The position numbers and the translations under genes were made by a program. Below the pieces are notes generated by a model. It saw only the letters and a program-made list of their open reading frames with translations. It did not search any database and was not told the DNA's origin. A DNA stretch of 5,057 nt from Microbacteriaceae bacterium (GTDB taxonomy: Bacteria > Actinomycetota > Actinomycetes > Actinomycetales > Microbacteriaceae). Below are positions 1 through 4,373 of the stretch, piece after piece. Position 1 is the first letter of the stretch, and the number at the start of each line of letters is the position of its first letter. The DNA lies in assembly GCA_026785785.1 (NCBI GenBank), contig JAJAZI010000353.1, positions 1-5,057 of the forward strand, given 5' to 3'.

Positions 1-386
1 CGATTCCGATCGTGATGGCGATGCCCCAGATGAGCGACAACATGGTCGAGATCCAGTCGGGCAGGCTGGTGATCGTCCACGGCCGCCGCCAGAGCGCCGT
101 GCCGCCGAAGGGGGGAAGGCCACGATCAGGAGCATCATGATGGCGATGGTCACCGGTTGGAACACCCCGCGAAGCGCCTGCTCGGCGTGGATGCGGCCCT
201 GCAGGTCGGGGCGCAGCGCCCACGCCGCTAGATAGGCGAACATCACCGGTCCCGGTGGATGCCGTCGAAGAAGCGGGTGACCCAGTCGACGCCCGGCGCC
301 CGGCCGCTGCCGAGCGCGCCCGGGGTGTCGGATGCGGTGCGGGGATCGGCCGGGGGCGGGCGCGCCGGGGGAAGAGAATCGCTCAT
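1..386 (-). pseudogene. Frame-disrupted gene for an unrecognised membrane protein (5' part, runs off left edge)
   Basis: I do not recognise the family. The ATG at 386 opens a frame encoding a Pro/Ala-rich, probably cytoplasmic N-terminus (starts MSDSLPPARPPPADP, then VDWVTRFFDGIH) that hits TGA at 245-243 after 47 codons. The next frame continues as GPVMFAYLAAWALRPDLQG and then a hydrophobic stretch VTIAIMMLLIVAFP. After the six-G run at 110-115 the sensible frame shifts again, giving LPDWISTMLSLIWGIAITIG, another membrane segment, open to position 1. One missing base near 252-258 and one in the G run would restore a single continuous membrane protein, so this is a decayed gene or has two sequencing indels. 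An alternative for the first break is real translational coupling, since stop and a new ATG overlap as TGATG at 245-241, but that does not explain the second shift. A GGAGG sits directly against the ATG with no spacer, which is unusual. It lies 75 bp downstream of the EEP gene on the same strand. Confidence 0.55.
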
Positions 387-402
387 CCTCCGAGCCTGTT
401 CG

Positions 403-435
403 CGCGCTGGTACCCGGCGACAGGGGTACCGCGCG
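403..435 (-). terminator. GC-rich hairpin between the EEP gene and the left-edge gene
   Basis: Arms 403-415 and 424-435 pair over 12 bp with a single bulged T at 408 and an 8-nt loop at 416-423; each arm contains a GGTACC. It starts 27 nt beyond the EEP stop codon, as expected for a terminator, but has no U-tract. U-less terminators are described in actinobacteria. It also lies 17 nt upstream of the left-edge gene's start, so it could instead be a leader structure or an mRNA-processing boundary. Confidence 0.45.
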
Positions 436-461
436 GTTCGGCGAACGGGGCAGAGGAGGGG

Positions 462-1502
462 TCAGCCGGTCGGGCTGAGTGTCGCAACGATTGGGCGATG
501 ATCGCTGCCGAGGCCGTCGCGGTCGAGGATCACTCTCACGTGGGTCGCGGTCCAGTTGTCGGTTGCCATGATGTGGTCGATCGGAGTTCCGAGCAGGGGC
601 GGCACATCGGTCGGCCACGTTCCCACGGCAGCGGCACCCGTCGCCTGCGCCGCGTCGACGCAATCCCCGATTGTGCTGTCGCGATCATTCGCGAGTCGGC
701 GGTAGTGGTCGATGGTCGAGTTGAAGTCGCCCGCAATGATGATGTTCTCGCCCGTACAGGCCCTCTTCACCCACTCGAGGTCCTCGCGCCACACGTCGAA
801 GTACCCGGCGATGGGGGCAACGGGGTGTGCCGCCACGATCGTGGGCCCCGTGCCGTCGTCGGGCGTCACGATCACCGACGGCACCACGGAGGTGGAGCCC
901 TTCGAGGTGTCGCGGGAGTAGGTGCCGAGGTCGGCGCTCGTGAGCAGAGAGGTCGACCGCGCCTTGGAGATCTCGTCGAGGGCAAGGGTGTGCACCCACA
1001 TCGGCCGCCCTTCCCCCTTCATGATGAGCGCGATCTCGATGGAGGTCTCCCGCGTGGTCTCTGGGAGGGCGACGATGTCGGCCCCGGTCTCGAGAGCGAG
1101 ACGGGCGATCTCCTGGGCGCCCGGAGCATCCCCGAGGGTGTTCCACGTGAGCGCGGTCAGATCGTCCGAGGCGGCGTCGATGTTGGTCTCGGCGGCGGCC
1201 TCGGTGCGCGCATCGTCCGACCCGAAACCGCGGGCCGCGAGCACGGCGCCGGTCGCGGCAATGAACGCGAGCAGCAGAACGGACAGGGATGCGCCGAGGC
1301 GGCGGAACGACGGGATCACGAGTGCGACGAGAAGCAGGGCGACGATGGCGGCGAGGGCGCCGACGGCGGCCACGGCGCGCAGCGACACGATGTGGGCCAC
1401 CACGGGCACGAGTTCGAGCCCGAGCAGTTGGGGCCAGACCGCGACGAGGAGGACGCCGGCGAGCCCGATCGTCAGCACAGCCGCGGCGATTTTTCGAATC
1501 AT
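462..1502 (-). CDS. Membrane-anchored endonuclease/exonuclease/phosphatase (EEP) family protein
   Basis: The predicted 346-residue protein is a metal-dependent phosphodiesterase/phosphatase of the EEP superfamily (DNase I, exonuclease III and sphingomyelinase fold). Three hydrophobic segments lie near residues 4-22, 42-62 and 70-90. Basic residues at the N-terminus and between segments 2 and 3 (SFRR) suggest N-in topology, which puts the C-terminal catalytic domain outside the membrane. Domain motifs appear in order: TWN with metal-site Asn121, LPE with Glu148, AHP with His226, GDFN with Asp259/Asn261, IDH with Asp309/His310, and GSDHRP with Asp334/His335. The catalytic set looks complete, so the protein is probably active; the substrate (nucleic acid, phospholipid or sugar phosphate) cannot be told from sequence. 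I chose ATG at 1502. A TTG at 1508 is in frame, but it lies only 2 nt past the candidate -10 box and would precede the transcript start. It is divergent from the PHP gene. Confidence 0.88.
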   Translation of the reverse strand: MIRKIAAAVLTIGLAGVLLVAVWPQLLGLELVPVVAHIVSLRAVAAVGALAAIVALLLVALVIPSFRRLGASLSVLLLAFIAATGAVLAARGFGSDDARTEAAAETNIDAASDDLTALTWNTLGDAPGAQEIARLALETGADIVALPETTRETSIEIALIMKGEGRPMWVHTLALDEISKARSTSLLTSADLGTYSRDTSKGSTSVVPSVIVTPDDGTGPTIVAAHPVAPIAGYFDVWREDLEWVKRACTGENIIIAGDFNSTIDHYRRLANDRDSTIGDCVDAAQATGAAAVGTWPTDVPPLLGTPIDHIMATDNWTATHVRVILDRDGLGSDHRPIVATLSPTG

Positions 1503-1510
1503 CTGCAATG

Positions 1511-1516
1511 AGCCTA
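1511..1516 (-). promoter_or_regulatory. Candidate -10 box of the EEP gene (leaderless)
   Basis: TAGGCT on the minus strand fits the TAnnnT -10 pattern and ends 8 nt before the ATG at 1502, so transcription would begin at or within 1-2 nt of the start codon. There is no convincing Shine-Dalgarno sequence and no clear -35 hexamer. The same CGGCTAGGCT string precedes the ferritin-like gene, which strengthens the call. Confidence 0.5.
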
Positions 1517-1592
1517 GCCGCAGCCTGCCCTACAGGCGCTGCGATGACAGCCCCCAGACCGGGGCACTCGGCGGGCGTGGAAGCTGGACCCC

Positions 1593-1598
1593 TACGAT
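1593..1598 (+). promoter_or_regulatory. Candidate -10 box of the PHP gene (leaderless)
   Basis: TACGAT matches TAnnnT and ends 6 nt before the ATG at 1605, so the predicted transcript start coincides with the A of the start codon. No Shine-Dalgarno sequence precedes the ATG, consistent with leaderless translation. The -35 region (around 1570-1575) is GC-rich and lacks a TTGACA-like hexamer. A GCCCC/GGGGC dyad (1550-1554 and 1561-1565) lies just upstream. Confidence 0.5.
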
Positions 1599-1604
1599 TG
1601 CAGC

Positions 1605-2456
1605 ATGCCGTCTCTGATTGATCTTCACACGCACAGCAGCGTGTCCGACGGCACGGAAACGCCGGCCCAACTGGTGCGCGCGGCGGTCGCCGCTGGACTC
1701 GATGCGATCGCGATCACCGACCACGATTCGACCGCCGGCTGGACCGAAGCGATGGCGGCGGCATCCGGAACTGGGCTCACGATCATCCCGGGCATGGAGC
1801 TCAGTACCTTCTTCGGCTGGAAGAGCGTTCACCTGCTGGCCTACCTGTTCGATCCGCTCGACGCGGGCCTCATCGCCGAAACCGCGCGGATCAGGGACGC
1901 GCGGCTCAAGCGCGCCGAAAACATCGTGGATCGGATCGGCGCGGATTACGACCTGACCTGGCTGGACGTGCTCGCCCAGACGAGCGTCGGGGCGACCGTC
2001 GGCCGGCCGCATATCGCCGACGCGCTCGTCGCGCGGGGTCATGTCCCCAACCGGAGTGCGGCGTTCGAGAGCATCCTGCACCCGCGCCAGGGCTATTTCG
2101 AGCCGCACTATGCGCCGGATCCGCTCGCGGCGGTGAAGCTTGTCATCGCCGCCGGGGGAGTGCCGGTGCTCGCCCACCCCGGCACGCGCGGTCGCGCAGA
2201 GGTGATGCCGGAGGGGAAGCTGAGCTCGCTGGTGGATGCCGGACTGTTCGGCCTCGAGGTGGACCACCGCGATAACACGCCCAGCGGCAAGGCACGGTTG
2301 CGCGAGCTCGCCGAGAAGTTCGGCCTGGCCCAGACCGGCTCGAGCGACTACCACGGCGAGGGCAAGCCCAACCGGCTCGGCGAAAACACGACGGCACCGG
2401 AGGTGCTCGAGCGCATCATCGCCCGGGCGACCGGATCGGCGCCGTACCGCGGCTGA
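1605..2456 (+). CDS. PHP-domain metal-dependent phosphoesterase (TrpH/YciV-like)
   Basis: The 283-residue product belongs to the PHP family, close in length to the roughly 290-residue E. coli YciV/TrpH (RNase AM). Characterised relatives hydrolyse 3',5'-nucleoside bisphosphates or trim RNA 5' ends exonucleolytically using a trinuclear metal site. The metal ligands are visible in order: HTH (His8, His10) with Asp15, ITDHD (Asp39, His40), Glu65 in GMELS, His76, RPH (His136), AHPG (His191), and SDYH (Asp248, His250). Residues about 100-170 form the insertion typical of the YciV/Cv1693 subgroup, which covers the active site. The catalytic set appears intact, so a cytoplasmic nucleotide or RNA phosphatase role is likely, but the exact substrate is inferred from the family. 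The ATG at 1605 leaves only two residues between start and the conserved IDLHTHS motif, as usual in the family. A strong hairpin overlaps the stop codon. The neighbours do not suggest a shared pathway. Confidence 0.93.
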   Translation: MPSLIDLHTHSSVSDGTETPAQLVRAAVAAGLDAIAITDHDSTAGWTEAMAAASGTGLTIIPGMELSTFFGWKSVHLLAYLFDPLDAGLIAETARIRDARLKRAENIVDRIGADYDLTWLDVLAQTSVGATVGRPHIADALVARGHVPNRSAAFESILHPRQGYFEPHYAPDPLAAVKLVIAAGGVPVLAHPGTRGRAEVMPEGKLSSLVDAGLFGLEVDHRDNTPSGKARLRELAEKFGLAQTGSSDYHGEGKPNRLGENTTAPEVLERIIARATGSAPYRG

Positions 2457-2471
2457 GCCGCGACGGCGTCG
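2437..2471 (+). terminator. Strong hairpin straddling the PHP stop codon
   Basis: An inner perfect dyad CGCGGCT/AGCCGCG (2448-2454 and 2456-2462; realistically a 5-bp stem with a CTGAG loop) is enclosed by a 9-bp outer stem (2437-2445 with 2463-2471, one G-U pair), with a 2-nt bulge at 2446-2447. The TGA at 2454-2456 lies in the loop. There is no U-tract. Placement at the end of the gene in a convergent gap makes a U-less bidirectional terminator the best reading. Confidence 0.65.
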
Positions 2472-2513
2472 CACACGACCCGTGCCCGCACGAGTAGGCA
2501 CCGCGCCGACGCG

Positions 2514-2560
2514 TTCCGCGGCTGTTGTTCGCTCGCGTGAGTGCGATTACAGCCGCGGGA
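2514..2560 (-). terminator. Long inverted repeat downstream of the helicase gene
   Basis: Perfect 10-bp arms CCGCGGCTGT (2516-2525) and ACAGCCGCGG (2549-2558), extendable outward by a G-U and a T-A pair, enclose 23 nt that can fold a smaller stem (2530-2534 with 2539-2543). It starts about 57 nt past the helicase stop codon, so it probably terminates that transcript or protects its 3' end. The rest of the 160-bp convergent gap shows no convincing gene. Confidence 0.5.
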
Positions 2561-2616
2561 GTGAACAGCATGCACGCGTTGATCAGCCGCGCGATGCGGA
2601 GCCGCGCGACCGAGAG

Positions 2617-4200
2617 CTACACGACGGGCGGAGCCGCTCCTGGATCGCGACGGCGAGTGCGCTGGCGGCTGCGCGGGGGGCGTAAGCCGTCTCGGTGCTC
2701 CCCGGATGTCGGTGCCGTCGCGGTACCGGCCGAGCCGGACGCCGCTCCGGAATCGCCAGTGCGCTGGCCGCCGCGGGAGCGCGATCCTGAGCCGGTCGAC
2801 GCCGGGCCAGTCGACGCCGAGCCGGTCAACGCCGCGCCGCCGGAATTGCCGGAGCGGCCGCGGTCACCACCGTGACCGGAGCCGCCGGAGACCGAACCCG
2901 AGCGCCCTCGGTCGCCGCCGGGGCCCGAACCCGAGCGCCCGCGGTCGCCGCCGGAGCGCGCCCCGCGGTCACCACCGCGATCGGACGACTGCGGTTCCCG
3001 CGCACGCGGCGGGCCGGCGTGGGCGAGGCGGCCGCGCACATCCGTGGGGATGTTGAGGTCGGAGAAGAGGTGCGGCGACGACGAGTAGGTCTCAGTCGGC
3101 TCCGGCTGGCCGAAGTCGAGGGCCTTATTGATGAGCGCCCACTTGTGCAGGTCGTCCCAGTCGACGAAGGTCACCGCGATGCCGGTCTTGCCAGCGCGGC
3201 CGGTGCGGCCGGCGCGGTGCAGGTAGGTGTCGTGGTCCTCCGGGATGGTGTGGTTGATCACGTGCGTGACGTCGTTGACGTCGATGCCGCGCGCGGCGAC
3301 ATCGGTGGCGATCAGGATGTCCTTCTTGCCGGCCTTGAACGCGGCCATCGCGCGCTCGCGCTGCTCCTGGTTGAGGTCGCCGTGCACGGCCGCGGCGTTG
3401 AATCCGCGGTCGTTGAGCTCCTCGACGAGCTTCGCCGCCGCGCGCTTGGTGCGGGTGAAGACGACGGTCTTGCCGCGGCCCTCGGCCTGCAGGATGCGCG
3501 CGATCACCTCGTCCTTGTCCATGTTGTGGGCGCGGTAGATGACGTGCTTGATGTTCGCCTGCGTGAGTCCCTCGTTGGGGTCCGTCGCGCGGATGTGGAT
3601 GGGCCGGTTCATGAAGCGGCGCGCGAGGGCGACGATCGGTCCGGGCATCGTCGCCGAGAACAGCATCGTGTGGCGGGTCGGCGAGGTCTGCGCAAAGAGC
3701 TTCTCAATGTCGGCGAGGAAGCCGAGATCGAGCATCTTGTCGGCCTCGTCGAGAACCATGACCTTGACGTCCTTGAGCGACAGCAGCCGCTGGTTGGCGA
3801 GGTCGAGCAGGCGGCCAGGGGTACCGACGACGACCTGCGCGCCGGCCTTCAGCTGCTCCACCTGGCCCTCGTAGGCCTTGCCGCCGTAGATCGCGGCGAC
3901 CTGGGTTGCCCGATTGGATGCCGCGAGGGTCAGGTCTTCGGCAACCTGCACGCACAGCTCGCGGGTCGGCACGACGACGAGCGCCTTGACGCCCGGCTCC
4001 GGGTTCAGCCCGAGCGATTGCAGCAGCGGAAGCCCGAAACCGAGCGTCTTGCCAGTTCCGGTCTTGGCTTGGCCGATGATGTCCTGGCCACCCAGCCCCA
4101 TCGGGATGGTCTGGGTCTGAATGGGGAACGGCTCGACGATGCCCTTGGAGGCGAGAGCGTCGACCATGTCCTGATCGATATTGAGTTCTGCAAAAGTCAC
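2617..4200 (-). CDS. rhlE: DEAD-box ATP-dependent RNA helicase, RhlE-type, with RG-rich tail
   Basis: The 527-residue product is an ATP-driven RNA unwinding and remodelling enzyme of the DEAD-box family, acting in RNA decay, ribosome assembly or cold adaptation. All core motifs are present: Q motif (Phe3 to PIQ 26-28), AKTGTGKT 45-52, PTREL 78-82, GG 106-107, TPGR 127-130, DEAD 151-154, SAT 182-184, VFTRT 247-251, ATDVAARGID 298-307 and HRAGRTGR 328-335. From about residue 399 a low-complexity tail begins: GGDRGRSG-type repeats to about 455, Ser/Thr/Gly repeats to about 475, and a basic end (RSRQRTRRR). Such tails usually bind RNA nonspecifically. The start is GTG at 4200, because the TFAELNI opening matches the family and no in-frame ATG lies upstream. 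Length, tail and the divergent ferritin-like neighbour recall mycobacterial rhlE; the symbol rests on that resemblance, and DeaD/CsdA-like naming is possible. A rare Leu TTA codon occurs at residue 506. Confidence 0.95.
   Translation of the reverse strand: MTFAELNIDQDMVDALASKGIVEPFPIQTQTIPMGLGGQDIIGQAKTGTGKTLGFGLPLLQSLGLNPEPGVKALVVVPTRELCVQVAEDLTLAASNRATQVAAIYGGKAYEGQVEQLKAGAQVVVGTPGRLLDLANQRLLSLKDVKVMVLDEADKMLDLGFLADIEKLFAQTSPTRHTMLFSATMPGPIVALARRFMNRPIHIRATDPNEGLTQANIKHVIYRAHNMDKDEVIARILQAEGRGKTVVFTRTKRAAAKLVEELNDRGFNAAAVHGDLNQEQRERAMAAFKAGKKDILIATDVAARGIDVNDVTHVINHTIPEDHDTYLHRAGRTGRAGKTGIAVTFVDWDDLHKWALINKALDFGQPEPTETYSSSPHLFSDLNIPTDVRGRLAHAGPPRAREPQSSDRGGDRGARSGGDRGRSGSGPGGDRGRSGSVSGGSGHGGDRGRSGNSGGAALTGSASTGPASTGSGSRSRGGQRTGDSGAASGSAGTATAPTSGEHRDGLRPPRSRQRTRRRDPGAAPPVV
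2792..2836 (-). repeat. Three 15-bp tandem units in the helicase tail
   Basis: Units 2792-2806, 2807-2821 and 2822-2836 share the core CCRGTCRACGCCG (plus-strand sense) with two to four differences. The 15-bp period equals five codons, so copy-number change keeps the frame. It encodes the SASTG/PASTG stretch near residues 456-470. Confidence 0.75.
2893..2958 (-). repeat. Two 33-bp tandem units encoding an 11-residue RG repeat
   Basis: Units 2893-2925 and 2926-2958 are nearly identical (three differences, at unit positions 16, 30 and 33). The 33-bp period equals 11 codons and encodes GGDRGRSGS-type repeats around residues 415-436. More diverged copies flank the pair (HGGDRGRSGN and DRGGDRGARS), so the tail probably grew by in-frame duplication. 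Confidence 0.8.
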
Positions 4201-4217
4201 GTGTGAATGCCCATCAT
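4197..4217 (-). other. Seven-codon mini-ORF (stop included) overlapping the helicase start codon
   Basis: On the minus strand an ATG-ATG pair opens a peptide MMGIHT whose TGA (4199-4197) overlaps the helicase GTG (4200-4198) as GTGA. This overlap is the classic arrangement for translational coupling. The mini-ORF has no clear Shine-Dalgarno sequence of its own, and the helicase GTG also lacks a good one, so coupling is possible but may be chance. Confidence 0.25.
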
Positions 4218-4254
4218 GAATGCGAGTACGCCCGCTTGTTCCTGGGGCGCAGAT

Positions 4255-4273
4255 GCCCCTGTCAGAAAGGGGC
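4255..4273 (-). promoter_or_regulatory. Stem-loop in the helicase 5' leader
   Basis: GCCCCT (4255-4260) pairs with AGGGGC (4268-4273) around a 7-nt loop. If the -10 at 4282-4287 is used, transcription would begin near 4275, which puts this hairpin at the very 5' end of a leader of about 75 nt. A 5'-terminal hairpin could protect the mRNA or respond to temperature; the effect is inferred. Confidence 0.4.
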
Positions 4274-4281
4274 TTGATATC

Positions 4282-4287
4282 AGTTTA
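4282..4287 (-). promoter_or_regulatory. Candidate -10 box of the helicase gene
   Basis: TAAACT on the minus strand matches TAnnnT inside an AT-rich island that stands out from the GC-rich surroundings. The region 17 bp upstream (4305-4310) is not TTGACA-like, but it falls within the GGAAAT/ATTTCC dyad. An alternative pairing is TTTCCA with TGATAT at a 17-bp spacing, shifted a few bases downstream. Confidence 0.35.
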
Positions 4288-4300
4288 GCGGCGAGGGTCT

Positions 4301-4317
4301 GGAAATATGGCATTTCC
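4301..4317. promoter_or_regulatory. Inverted repeat, possible operator in the divergent region
   Basis: GGAAAT (4301-4306), 5 nt, then ATTTCC (4312-4317) is a perfect 6-bp dyad with a spacer usual for a dimeric regulator. It overlaps the presumed -35 region of the helicase promoter and lies 43 bp upstream of the ferritin-like gene's -10 box, so one regulator could act on both. No regulator is encoded in the window. Confidence 0.3.
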
Positions 4318-4360
4318 CGGCCAGCGGGGGCGTCGTTAGTGCCTCGCGAGGGCTGACGGC

Positions 4361-4366
4361 TAGGCT
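4361..4366 (+). promoter_or_regulatory. Candidate -10 box of the ferritin-like gene (leaderless)
   Basis: TAGGCT ends 7 nt before the GTG at 4374, so the predicted transcript start falls on the start codon and no Shine-Dalgarno sequence is needed. The -35 side is weak (TTAGTG at 4336-4341 has a 19-bp spacer). This box supports GTG 4374 over the in-frame GTG at 4458. Confidence 0.55.
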
Positions 4367-4373
4367 GAGTCGC

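Noticed and set aside
255..1511. Long plus-strand open frame of about 418 codons opposite the EEP gene
   Set aside because: It is antisense to a gene with complete catalytic motifs, its product is His/Gly/Arg-rich low-complexity sequence, and it arises from GC-skewed codon positions.
1523..1537. GCCTG/CAGGC dyad upstream of the EEP -10 box
   Set aside because: Five-base GC arms are expected by chance at this base composition and there is no supporting feature.
1530..2501. Minus-strand open frame of 323 codons opposite the PHP gene
   Set aside because: The plus-strand frame has all PHP metal ligands; the opposite product has no recognisable motif and runs through both promoter and terminator regions.
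2457..2616. Possible small protein gene in the convergent gap
   Set aside because: Short frames here have no ribosome binding site or protein-like composition, and the stretch is dominated by two hairpins.
2859..2877. CGGTCAC/GTGACCG dyad as an operator
   Set aside because: It lies within the repetitive helicase tail, where GGTCACC arises from repeated Gly codons, and it has no promoter context.
2893..2958. Tandem repeats as a possible CRISPR-like array
   Set aside because: The units are directly adjacent without unique spacers, their period is a multiple of three, and they lie inside the helicase coding frame.
2872..4206. Plus-strand open frame of 444 codons opposite the helicase
   Set aside because: It mirrors the helicase coding strand, with a Val/Arg/Asp/Leu-rich product lacking domains; the helicase motifs are unambiguous.
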